Of a DNA stretch of 64,000 bases, positions 12,190 to 23,076 are shown piece after piece. The position numbers and the translations under genes are program-made. Each line of letters opens with the position of its first letter. Positions within the stretch are counted from its first letter, which is position 1. The notes beneath the pieces are model-generated. The model ran no database searches, was not told where the DNA came from, and saw only the letters and a list, made by a program, of their open reading frames with translations. The stretch is taken from positions 310,001-374,000 of the forward strand of contig BLAL01000274.1 of assembly GCA_015698045.1 (NCBI GenBank), read 5' to 3'. Origin of the DNA: Rhizophagus clarus. Taxonomy: Eukaryota > Glomeromycota > Glomeromycetes > Glomerales > Glomeraceae.

Positions 12190-14567
12190 AAAGCTCCGCA
12201 TGAGCTGAGTCAGCTTGCAAACTGGCTCAAGCTTTTCAAGCTGAGCCAAGCCAAGCCATGATTAAATTGGCTTGGTGGCTTACAAGCCAGCTTGAAAAAG
12301 CTTAAGTCAGGTATTAGGCTTGGCTTGAAAAGCTCAAGCCGATTCATAAGCCAAATCAAGCTCAGCAATTTTTTATAAAAAACGCCAGTACCAATAGTTC
12401 TGGCATTTTTTTTATAATTTTATAATACAAAATGCCGTTAATGTTATAACAAATTATTTGATATAAAGGCAGGGTCATGTGACTTACCAATCTAATCAGA
12501 TAATCCAAATATCTGATCTTTTTTTTAATCATTTATCAGTTTATTTTTGTGGTGTTGCTAGACGAAAAGCACGACCGGACTTTTGAAATTAAGGTAAGGG
12601 AAGGAGTTGGGGGAGGTGTTTCGGTGTTTTTTTAACTAATTAAGTATTAACTTTTTTTTACTTTTTGTAGTGTTGCCAGACGAAAGGCATGACCGGACTT
12701 TTGGAATTAAAGTAAAGGAAGGTGGGGAAGTGTTTTTCGGTATTTTTTTAACTAATTAATTTATTATTTTTTTTTTATTTTTTTGTAGTGTTGCCAGACG
12801 AAAGGCACAACCAGACTTTTGGAATTAAGGTAAGGGAGGGGTTGGGGGAGGTGTTTCGTTATTTTTTTAACTAATTAATTAATTATTTTTTATTTTTATT
12901 TTTTGTAGTGTTACCGAACGAAAGGCATGACCGGACTTTTAGAATTAAGGTAAAGGAGCGGTTGGAAAAGGTGTTTCGTTGTTTTTTTTAACTAATTAAT
13001 TAATTATTTTTTATTTTTATTTTTTGTAGTGTTACCAGATGAAAGGCACAACTGGACTTTTGGAATTAAGGTAAGGGGGGGTTGGAGGAGGTGTTTTGTT
13101 GTTTTTTTTTTAATTAATTAAGTATTAACTTTTTTTTATTTTTTTGTGATGTTACCGGACGAAAAGCATGACCGGACTTTTGGAATTAAGGTGAGGGAGG
13201 GTGGGGAAAGTGTTTTTTGGTAATTTTTTTTAACTAATTAATTAATTATTTTTTTTTATTTTTTTGTAGTATTACTAGACGAAGAGTATGACCAGACTTT
13301 TGGAATTAAGGTAAGGGAGGATTGGGGGAGGTGTTTTGTTATTTTTTTTAATTAATTAAGTATTAACTTTTTTTTACTTTTTGTAGTATTGCCAGATGAA
13401 AAGCACAACCGGACTTTTGGAATTAAGGTAAGGGAAGATGGGTGAGGTGTCTTTCGTTGTTCTTTTTTTTAACTAATTAATTGTTTTTTTTTTACTTTTT
13501 GTAGTGTTGCTGGACGAAAAGCATGACCAAACTTTTGGAATTAAGGTAAGGGAGGGTTGGGGGAGGTGTTTTATTATTTTTTTTTAATTAATTAAGTATT
13601 AACTTTTTTTTTACTTTTTGTAGTGTTGCCAGACGAAAAGCATGACCGGACTTTTGGAATTAAGGTAAGGGAGGGTGGGAAAAGTATTTTTCAGTAATTT
13701 TTTTTAACTAATTAATTATTTTTTTTTTTTATTTTTTGTAGTGTTGCCAGACGAAAAGCATGACCGGACTTTTGGAATTAAGGTAAGAGAGGGTGGGTGA
13801 GGTGTCTTTCGTTATTCCTTTTTTTAACTAATTAATTATTTTTTTTTTACTTTTTGTAGTGTTACCGGATGAAAAGCACGACTGGACTTTTGGAATTAAG
13901 ATAAGGAAGGGTGGGTGAGATGTCTTTCGTTATTCTTTTTTTTAACTAATTAATTATTTTTTTTTATTTTTTGTAGTGTTGCCGGGCAAAAAATATGACC
14001 GGACTTATGGAATTAGGGTATTAAAAACTGAAGAAAAAGAATAATAAAAATAAATAAATTTGGTATAAAATACCGAAAAAAACTGAAAAAATAAATAAAA
14101 TAAAATAAAATTTGGTAAATACCGAGTAATTTAATTTATCAAAATTAGTATTTTTTAAAAATAAATCCATGTATATCTATTATAAACTCTACGCAAACAT
14201 AATATGTGAGTTACTCCCAAATTGACCGATCTACACAAACTCAATTTGTAGGTTTAAAAAGTAATTTCATATAAACTTTACGCAAACCCATATGTGAGTT
14301 ATATTAGTATTATTCGGGGTCCTGCCGGGACTATTAGTTCTGGTGTTTTTTTTTTGTAACTTTACATATAAAAACGCCTAATTTTGGCTTTTTTTTTTGA
14401 TAATAAAGCTTGAGCCAGCTTGAGCCAGCTCAAGCTCAACTTAACTTGAATGAGTTGAGCCAAGATTTTTTGTGGCTTGACTCATTTTAGCTCAAGCCAG
14501 AGTTTTTTTTTTCAAGCCAAGCCAAGCCAGACTGTAGCTTGACTTGAGCTGACTCATGCAGAGCTTT
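12190..14567. mobile_element. Non-autonomous element with CAAGC subterminal repeats, inserted in the polymerase remnant
   Basis: The ends are AAAGCTCCGCATGAG (12190) and its near-inverse CTCATGCAGAGCTTT (14567). Next to each end are ~150 bp made of repeated CAAGC/GCTTG pentamers in both orientations. The middle holds the 13-unit 120-bp array and, at 14305-14335, a copy of the AGGACCCCGAA inverted-repeat terminus, so another element is nested here. No 8-bp duplication is evident at the outer borders. No transposase. Grouped with the hAT-like elements by architecture only. Confidence 0.6.
12541..14018 (+). repeat. 120-bp tandem array, 13 units, each with a 41-nt splice-bounded block
   Basis: Thirteen units repeat at almost exactly 120-bp intervals. 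Each carries a conserved block of 41 nt, starting TGTTGCC(A/G)GACGAAAAGC and ending TTTTGGAATTAAG. It is preceded by a T-rich run ending TTTTTGTAG and followed by GTAAGG. The spacer holds TAACTAATTAAT, which resembles a branch site. The block is less variable than the spacer, which differs mainly in T-run length. Array 2 (42057-43305) is the same repeat on the other strand. Confidence 0.85.
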
Positions 14568-15347
14568 CATTCTTCGTGAACTATATGTCTCTATATTTCA
14601 CGTGAGGACCAGAGTTTGATCTCTCGTAAGCGATGAAGAGATTAGTGGATTATTATAATCATCCTCACTTATTGGATTGTAATTATTTACAGATACTTGG
14701 AAGAGATAAGTATCCCCTTAAATGTATTCGTATAAATAATTACTTAATACTGTCCAACTCGAAAGAGGTAATCTTTCTTCACAGGCTACTTTGCGGTAAT
14801 AATACTGGCAATTTAGATCATCTGAAGCTGTACTCATACCAATAGCATAGACTGCTTTTAATGCATTATACCAGTCGTAGTAGTTCCATATTTTCACACA
14901 GATATATGGTTTCTTTTCTGTATGGTATCCTTGAAGTGGATAAGCACTAATAGACTCGATTCCAAACTTCAATGATCTTCTGAGAATATTAGATAATATC
15001 TTTACTAATTTGATCTTAAACGTAGATAGTGGTATCTTTTCAGGTACTACGACATCAAAAAAAGGTTTAATGCCTATAACATTCACAATAGCCTTTTGCC
15101 ATTAATTAAGCAACTACTAACACGCAAAATATAGATAGACATCCCATTAATATATTCAGCCTCATCACTTACAGAGATAGGTATAAAGTGTATGGGTTGC
15201 TTGTCAAATAAGCGTTGCTGGTCATCCTGTTATTGAATTCTGCCACAATATCATTGCATGATGAAACACTGACTAAAAGGCTAGTGCAATCATAGCGAGC
15301 GAAAGTTCCAGCACAATCAGTTTGGTCAGAAGTAGTTGGTATATATA

Positions 15348-17164
15348 TAGTGTTCTGAACAAATCAGATCAGGTCAGATAATCCACTTGATCTGACCTGA
15401 TATTTTTTTTCAGGTCAGGTCAGATAGGTAACCTGCCTGACCTGACCTGACCCGTTTGACTTATATAATACTTCAGGTCAGACAGGTCAGATTGGATTAA
15501 ATAGATTAGGTCAGGTCAGACAGGTTAAGCAGGTTGTCAGTGACAAAGTGACAAAAAAAAACATTTTTTTTATGTCAAATTGCCTATAAAAATGTTAAAA
15601 AAAGTGTCTTTTTTAGGCATTTAATTTCAAAAAAACATATTTATTTAAGAAAAAAATGCCTTTTTTAGACGTTTATAATTAAAAAAAAATACTTTTTAGG
15701 CGTTTAATTAAAAAAATGCCTTTTTTTAGGCGTTTAATTAAAAAAATGCCTTTTTTTAGGCGTTTAATTAAAAAAATGCCTTTTTTTTAGGCGTTTAATT
15801 AAAAAATGCTTTTTTTTTAGGCGTTTAATTAAAAAAATGCCTTTTTTTTAGGCGTTTAATTAAAAAAATGCCTTTTTTTAGGCGTTTAATTAAAAAAATG
15901 CCTTTTTTTTAGGCGTTTAATTAAAAAAATGCCTTTTTTTTAGGCGTTTAATTAAAAAAATGCCTTTTTTTTAGGCGTTTAATTAAAAAAATGCCTTTTT
16001 TTTAGGCGTTTAATTAAAAAAATGCCTTTTTTTTAGGCGTTTAATTAAAAAAATGCCTTTTTTTTAGGCGTTTAATTAAAAAAATGCCTTTTTTTTAGGC
16101 GTTTAATTAAAAAAATGCCTTTTTTTTAGGCGTTTAATTAAAAAAATGCCTTTTTTTTAGGCGTTTAATTAAAAAAATGCCTTTTTTTTAGGCGTTTAAT
16201 TAAAAAAATGCCTTTTTTTAGGCGTTTAATTAAAAAAATGCCTTTTTTTTAGGCGTTTAATTAAAAAAATGCCTTTTTTTTAGGCGTTTAATTAAAAAAA
16301 TGCCTTTTTTTTAGGCGTTTAATTAAAAAAATGCCTTTTTTTTAGGCGTTTAATTAAAAAAATGCCTTTTTTTTAGGCGTTTAATTAAAAAAATGCCTTT
16401 TTTTAGGCGTTTAATTAAAAAAAATCGTCTTATTTCAGGCGTTTAATTAAAGAAATGAAAATAACGCTTTTTCCAATCGCTTTATTAAAAAAATACACTT
16501 TTTTTAAGTGTTTATAATTAAAAAATATGCTCTTTTCTCAAGCATTTAAATTAAAAATAAAGCTCTTTTCACAATTATTAAATTTTTTTAAAAAAAACGC
16601 TTTTTTAAGCGTTTAATTAAGCGTTTAATTTTTTTTAAAAAAAATGTCAAAATGCACTTTTTTAGCGTTAATTTTAAAAAATGCTAAATGGTTTTTTAAA
16701 CAGTTAAAATTTTTTTTAAAAAAACACTAAAAAATACTTTTTTTTAAGCGTTTGATTAAAAAATGCCAAAAAATGCGTTTATTAAAAGTTTTAATTTTTT
16801 TAAAAAAATGCGGTTTAATTTAAAAAAAATGTTAAAATGTATTTATTTAAGCGTTTTTTAAGCGTTAAGTGTTTAAATTTAAAAAAAATGCTTTCTTTTA
16901 AGCGTTAAGCGTTTATATTAAAAAAATGCTTTCTTTTAAGCATTAAGCGTTTATATTAAAAAAAATGCTTTCTTTTAAGCATTAAGCGTTTATATTAAAA
17001 AAAATGTCAAAAAAATGTTTTTTATCTTTGGGTTAAACAGGTCAATCAGATCAGTCAAACTATAACCTGACCTGAGAGCGGATCATAATTTTGATGATCC
17101 AACCTAAATATTTCAGGTCAACCTGATGGGTCACCTGAATTGACCTGATCCATTCGAAACACTA
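15348..17164. mobile_element. hAT-like non-autonomous element with CAGGT subterminal repeats
   Basis: Begins TAGTGTTCTGAAC and ends with the near-inverse ATTCGAAACACTA. The flanking octamers are TATATATA (15340-15347) and TGTATACA (17165-17172), six of eight identical, consistent with an aged 8-bp target duplication. CAGGT/CAGAT pentamers fill ~170 bp at the left and ~120 bp at the right. The core is a 31-bp satellite. No coding sequence. The termini match those of the element at the window start. Confidence 0.7.
15700..16430. repeat. 31-bp satellite array (about 23 near-identical units)
   Basis: Unit: AGGCGTTTAATTAAAAAAA followed by TGCC and seven or eight T. AGGCGTTT and AAATGCCT in each unit are nearly inverse, so a short hairpin can form in every repeat. 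The central units are almost identical; both sides (15560-15700 and 16430-17010) decay into variants based on GCGTTTAATT, the usual pattern of an array homogenised from its centre. Confidence 0.9.
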
Positions 17165-18310
17165 TGTATACATAGTGTTAGTATGAAAATATGTAATAAC
17201 TTTATAAAAATCAGAAATGTTTAATTAATTTTTTTTGATAGATGCAGAAAGAAGCTATGGCAAACTTAGTCGGCAAATTATAAAAGAAATGCAACTTGGT
17301 ATACCCTAAAAAGTGTAGTCTTTTGCGTGATCATTATATAAAATATTGGCAGAAGGCTATACTTTTTAGATATGTACTCGAGTATAGTATGAAGCCTTCT
17401 CTGGAATTATTATATAAAAAATTGGAAGAAGGCTTTACGCGAATTTGGTCAGCAAATTGAAAAAGGAAGACAATCAAATATGCAATAAAAGTGTAGCTTT
17501 CTGCATAATCATTATATAAAATATTGGCAGAAGGCTACATCTTTCTAGATATGTACTCAGGTATGGTATAGTTATCGTGTAATATAGAAGTATACCAAAA
17601 AGATACGAAGTTAGCACCTCTAATTCTCTAACCAACTGATCCTGCCACTCAAATATTTCTCAAAAGTTGTGAAAGAAAAAGACTAAAGCCTAGTCACGTG
17701 ATATCAAAAATTTAGGCGCAGTAAGTTAACAATAATTTTGGTCAGATTTTTGGATACAATAATAGTAGGTGAATTAATAGAATATCTGTGATTAATCAGT
17801 TCTATGACAGTTTTACAATAGTTCCAAGATACTATTAGGTCACTATCATAGTGTCAGGCTGGATCCTCAAATCACATGCTCAAGAGATCAGCCAAAATTA
17901 TGGTATAGTACCAGCTAAACTTAATCGCAGATCTACTGCGCCACTTGACACGATATTTTTTTACCATATTTTGGCATTTTAGCAGGCAACAAAACAGGTG
18001 CAAAAAGATAAGCACTTTGATATAAAATCTGCCGCCCAAAAGAGTGCAGAAAGGCAGAATCATTGATATAAAAATTGGAATTCAAACAAGCACAGACTGT
18101 CCATACTCCCAATAAAGAAACTGGATTCCAAACAGGTTTAGAACACCACTAATGTAAATTATAACAGAAAACATTTATTATTACACAGCACTTAATAAAA
18201 AAGGGTACATTCAGATTATTTAGTAATAGTAATATTCAGGTTATTTAATCACATGATCACAGATAATAAATAGAAATAGAGCAAAGAAAATCGATTCAAA
18301 GGCAAGGAAT
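17165..18310 (+). other. AT-rich DNA with a tandem duplication and a repeat-family gene remnant
   Basis: Two copies of a ~90-bp segment starting AAAGTGTAG and containing ATATTGGCAGAAGGCTA lie at 17310-17405 and 17488-17575. From ~17880 to 18175 a plus-strand frame with stops reads through NRRSTAPLDT and QATKQVQKDKH, which looks like the C-terminus of a multicopy Rhizophagus repeat protein. No intact gene. Confidence 0.35.
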
Positions 18311-18319
18311 ATAGTAGAA

Positions 18320-18526
18320 AAAATAAGAAGCTAGGTTATTTAATTAGATTATTTAATCATATTTAGGTTATTAATTTTAGATTATTTAGATATATTTAAA
18401 TTATTTAGTTATATTTAGATTATTTATAATCTACTTAGATTATTTAGTTATAATTAGATTATTTATAATCATACTTAGATTATTTAGTTATAGTTAGATT
18501 ATTTTATTACTAAATAATCTAGTCTA
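18320..18526. repeat. Tandem TTAGATTATTTA-type repeats
   Basis: About 200 bp of short variable repeats around the words TTAGATTATTTA and TAATCATA. They lead directly into the palindrome at 18527. Non-coding. Confidence 0.7.
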
Positions 18527-18576
18527 AGCCGTTTATGACTAAATAATATAATTATATTATTTAGTCATAAACGGCT
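18527..18576. repeat. Perfect 50-bp palindrome
   Basis: The arm AGCCGTTTATGACTAAAT followed by AATATAA is mirrored without mismatch by its reverse complement, with no spacer. The centre is AATATAATTATATT. It could extrude as a cruciform. It may be the fused arms of a tiny foldback element, or a protein-binding site. Confidence 0.9.
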
Positions 18577-19789
18577 AATACTTATGAAATATGCTTAATT
18601 TTTGTACTTTTAATTATTTATCATTTAAGTGATTTTTAATTTTAAAGTGTAATTTTTTTTATTTTAAATCAGTTAAACTTTTTTTTTTTTTAAAGTGTTG
18701 AAATCACATCACATTTATTAGAAAAAGGGAAGGATACAAAATATTGCATCTATTCTATATGCTATACTTCTAGTAAAAATACCAGTCCAAACAACCACTA
18801 TTTTAAATCAGTTAAACCAATTTTGCAAAAAATATATATTACTATATATTTTTTATTTTATTTTTCAAAAGTATCAAATTTGCTTAAAATTTATATATGA
18901 CTTTATAAAAATCAATATAATTTGCAAAAATTCAATATTATAATATATTACTAAATTTGATTTAATTTACTAAAACTTAAATTATAATCTTAAATTAAAT
19001 TTGTTTAATTTGCTAAAATCCAAATATAACATATATTAAAGATATTTGGGTTCTAATTTAATTAAACAAATATTATTAAATGAAATAATTTTCATAAAAT
19101 TTATATATTTTTAATTTTTTCTTTTATAATAAATTATATGATTTTTAAACTTATATATATAGTACTAGTAAAATTTAATATTTTTTAATTTAATCTAATA
19201 AAATTAAAAACTTTTAATATGCTTTATTAAAAATATTGATCAAAATTTTAAAATACTAATTTATGTCAATATAACATTTTATTAAAATAAATAATTATAT
19301 TATAATTGTAAAAAAAAATTGATTATAAAAGTATCATATTATATAAAAAGTATTTTTATTAAAATATATTTAAAATATACTTATATTTTATTTAAAGAGT
19401 GTTAGTTTATAGCAACCCTGTCGGTTGCTATAATGATCTCTATTATGTAATTTATAAAATTTTTAATTGGCTAATTTAAATAGTGATTATCCTGAATTTT
19501 TTTTATTTTTTTTAATTTTATTGTATTTATAAGTTATGAAATTTTTACTTAATTTTAAATTTTACATGCTTTATTATTTAAAATATTACTAGGGAAACAG
19601 AAACTGTTGAGAGTCCAAAGTGAAATATTTATTTTATTGTGTTATATTTAGCGTATTACAATTTTATTTTTATTTTTATTTACTAATGTAGTACAAAATT
19701 TAAGTGATGTAATATATGCAGACAAATGGATATTGCCACGTGATGTTAATTAATCATCACCTTTCATAAACATATACTTTTATTTTCAA
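18577..19789. other. AT-rich intergenic DNA
   Basis: No gene seen. A 10-bp hairpin TATAGCAACC...GGTTGCTATA lies at ~19412-19436 and may be the left end of an element that spans the purine tract and ends near 20585, where a weakly similar inverse sequence occurs. Confidence 0.4.
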
Positions 19790-20400
19790 GAAAAAAGACA
19801 TGTTAATAAAAAAATAGGAATTAAAGTACAATAAAAAAAAATATGCAATAAGAGTAACAAAAGAAAAAATAACAAAAAAAAAAAATAAAATAAGAAATGA
19901 AAAGAACAAAGAAAAATAAAAAGAGATAAAAATAGTGAAGGGAAAAATGAAAGAGATTGAGAATAAATAAAAGGAAACATAGATTATAAAAATAAATAAA
20001 TAAAAAATAAAGGAGAAGCAAAAAAAACAAAAGTAAAAAGGAAAAGAGTAGGGTAAGTAAAATAGATAAAAATAATAAAAGAAAAATAAAGGAGAATAAA
20101 AATAAAAAAGATAATAAAGAGAATGAAGAAAAATAAAAGGAATAAAAATAAATGAAAAAAAATAAAAGAAATAAATGTAAAAGAAATGAAAAGAAAATTA
20201 AGTAAGTAAAAAGAAAAAATTTAAAAATAAAAAGAGAGAATCAAGAGAAATAAAAAGGAAACAAATAAATAGGAGGATTAAAGGAAACAAATAAAGAGAA
20301 GGAACTAAAGAAAACAAATGAAAGAAAGGATCAAAGAAAATGAAAAGAAAAGGCTAAAAAATCTGAAAGGTTAAAAAGAGTGTAATATAAATAGTAAGAA
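19790..20400 (+). repeat. Purine-rich tract of about 600 bp
   Basis: The plus strand is almost only A and G with scattered T and very few C, built from words such as AAAATAAAAG and GAGAATAAA. There is no fixed repeat period, so it is not a simple microsatellite. The poly-Phe/Leu frames on the opposite strand are a by-product of composition. The tract could adopt triplex-type structures. Confidence 0.8.
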
Positions 20401-20742
20401 ATAAGCTATAAGAAACAAAAAAAAAAAAAAATATATACCTTGATTACAAGTTGAGCAAAAGGGTAAAAAAAATATAATTTAATAAATAAATAAACATGAT
20501 TGCATATAATCACATAGTCAATCAAAATTTGTTTGCTTACATAATAATAAGAATCACTATAATGATTGGGGTTATTAACAACATTTTTTCTTATTTAAAA
20601 TATATTTATATTTTATTTTATATTTAAAATATATTAAAAATACCTAGTAAAAAATATTTTGATTTTTTTATTTAATACTTAAAATATACTAAAAATTAAA
20701 ATTTTATAAAATTCTATTTAAAATTATAATTAATAGTATATA

Positions 20743-21670
20743 TGGTCTAATGCAAAAAGATTTGCATCTTACTTAAAAAAAAAGGATTTACATCAAGAAA
20801 TATATTATATGGTTAAAATAAGATAGGCTGAAAAAAAATATATATTAGTTTGTCTTTAAATAAAATTATTAAATTTTTTTATCTTACTACACATAATTCT
20901 TTATAAAATAAAATAGTATATACCATTAATTAATGATAAAAATTAATAAAAATAAATATTTATAATTATTTTTTGGAGACTAGCTTTATAAAGAAAAGCT
21001 ATCAAAAGATCATATTATGCAAGCAAATTGCTAAAATATTGGCATAATTAAGCATATAGTTGTAAGTATAATATTAAATTAGTATAGCTGCAATGATAAT
21101 GCTTTTATATTATATGAAGCTTTTATTTAATTTCACAATTTGATGGAAATATTTTGTAATTTTTGTGTATAAAAATTTTAAGTGTAATAAATAACTGAGC
21201 AATTTTTTCTACATATTCTATAATGTTTTCTTATTAAAAAAAGATATAACTTTTCAAAATAAAGTATTTTTAAGGAGTTAATTTTACCTTTTACTATCAT
21301 TATAAACTTTAATTTATTGAGAATGTTTGATCAATTATGAAGATAAAGTTATATGCTTAGGTTTATATCCAAACTTCTTAATACACTTCTAGATTCATAT
21401 AAAAAAAAATTACTTCAAAAATTATTATTAGATTTGGAAAAAAGCATTTAAAAATGCTAAAAAAGTATTTTGAATCAAATGAAAAAAATATTAAAAAATT
21501 TGATGCTCATAGTGATTCTAATGATAGTTACATAATTTAATTTAATATTTATTTTATATCTTTTCCAATATATACTGATAATATTTAAATAAAAAAAAAA
21601 ATTCTTTACATAATAAACTTTTTTTTTATTAATGCTATATTTGAGGTGCAAATCTTTTTGCACCAGACCA
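20743..21670. mobile_element. Non-autonomous TA-flanked element, 928 bp
   Basis: The ends are TGGTCTAATGCAAAAAGATT and the inverse AATCTTTTTGCACCAGACCA, with a terminal inverted repeat of about 27 bp. TA flanks both sides (20741-20742 and 21671-21672). Very AT-rich inside with no transposase ORF. Consistent with a Tc1/mariner-type non-autonomous element. Confidence 0.75.
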
Positions 21671-23076
21671 TACTTAAATTACAACCAACTTTTGATATAG
21701 CGAACCTTTGATATAGCAGATTTTTGCTAACATATAACTTTATTAAACTCAGATCTAAAATTGTATATTTTATAACAAAATTAGATGTATTAAAATTTTC
21801 GAGTCTGGATCTGAGTTATCTATATATTCTTCGGGATCCTACTGACATTATCTGTTATAATTATTAAAAAATACATTTAACTGAAAATTTAAAAGAAATA
21901 TTTTAAATAGCTTATTATTATTAAAGATAAATAAAGAAATATAAAGAAATAAAGAAATATATTGAAATAAAAGTAACAATAATTTTTCAGTTATTTCAAT
22001 ATTCTAAGTAACTAAAGAATTGAAGTATCAAATGAAATAAACTAAATGTAATTAGAATTAACATTTTTTTTCACAATTTTTTTTTTTAAAAAAAAAGGCC
22101 TCGAAAGAGAATAATAAAATATATCACTTGGAATGTGAAAAATTTATTTTAATAATATTCTATGATTAATAAAAAGAATAAAGAAATATAACAGTTCCGT
22201 AATGTATATTATAGTATTAATGATCAATACCATAAATACAGTATATTTTAAAGCGGAATAACATTTAATGAACTAAAAAAGTAAACAATTCGATAAATGT
22301 GGAATTCAATAGCAAAATATCGATTACAAATTTAAAATTGCTCTTGTGCATCAAAGATTTATGCCATGAGAAAGTTCATTCAATAAATTAATTTATTACG
22401 CGTGGATCATCAAAAATTATATACTTATATGATTCCCCATTATGTTAATAGACATACTATATAGTGATAGCACAATTTTCAATGAGAATTTTTCGTAGCG
22501 ATAATCGGTACTTTGTTATGGCAGCTTTTCTAAAGGAGCAGCGAGATTCTGATTTATGTTTTCGTGGATTTCTTCTTTCTGTACGACGATATTCTTGACT
22601 AAATTTGGTGCAAGATTGACAACTGAATTTGGAAAGAATTACTTAATGTTTAGCAAATTAAATTTTTGCCATGTCGCGATAAGAAAAATTGAGGGTTTTA
22701 ACTAGATAATGTAAAGTCAGACAAAAAAAAATGTGTAATTATGAGCGAATCTTTGAATTCCTAAAATTTGTCTTGTACTGTATACATCACAGGGTCCATA
22801 ATCAATCAATTACCGATTCAGATATTCGTGCATCGTGTATATCTTGTGTGATACAATATCATGCAAGAATCTGTGAATATCAAATTTAGTAGTCAACAAA
22901 AAAAAATAGATTTAGGAATCTAAATAAAAATCCTGTACACCAATACAAGTAAAATTGCATGTGCTGGTTGATGCGTACTTGAAATTGCAGCTGGTCTTCA
23001 TATTTCATTCCAAAAATCTTTGACGGTTCTTCGAAACTTTCATCTTTTTGCTCTTTTTTGTGCTTTTATTACCGTA
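21671..23076 (+). other. Intergenic DNA upstream of the syntaxin gene
   Basis: No gene seen. 21690-21720 carries TTTGATATAGCGAACC-like sequence that resembles ends of pogo-type MITEs. The GC content rises from about 22.3 kb, which may mark the syntaxin promoter and 5' leader. No specific motif can be claimed. Confidence 0.4.

Larger units (their letters stand above)
9185..15310 (-). pseudogene. Family B DNA polymerase, fragmented and interrupted by an insertion
   Basis: Read from right to left, the N-terminal part lies at ~15310-14568 and the remainder at ~12189-9185, separated by the element at 12190-14567. Recognisable landmarks in order are: an N-terminal beta domain (15086-14718), an exonuclease-type motif FNDSQYDW (around 11940-11975), polymerase motif A with DFASLYPS (around 11270-11300), motif B with NTFYG (around 10785-10800), motif C YGDTDS (10652-10668), and an extended C-terminal region with a long Asp/Glu-rich stretch (9700-9830). 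The motif A and C forms match replicative delta-like and large-DNA-virus polymerases better than protein-primed ones. Several frameshifts and stops make it non-functional as it stands. It may derive from a large mobile element or an endogenous virus. Confidence 0.8.

Noticed and set aside
12541..14018. A real multi-exon protein-coding gene made of 41-nt exons
   Set aside because: 41 nt shifts the frame at each exon and joining units soon gives a stop; with no start or end exon it is listed as a repeat with splice-like borders.
8564..15310. Polinton/Maverick element
   Set aside because: No protein-primed polymerase features, retroviral-type integrase, packaging ATPase or capsid genes were seen, so only the neutral description is kept.
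15700..16430. CRISPR-like array of ~31-bp repeats
   Set aside because: The units are contiguous with no unique spacers, lie in a eukaryotic hAT-like element, and no cas genes are present.
19786..20030. Phe/Leu-rich minus-strand frames resembling membrane proteins
   Set aside because: They are the complement of the purine tract; composition alone produces poly-Phe/Leu.
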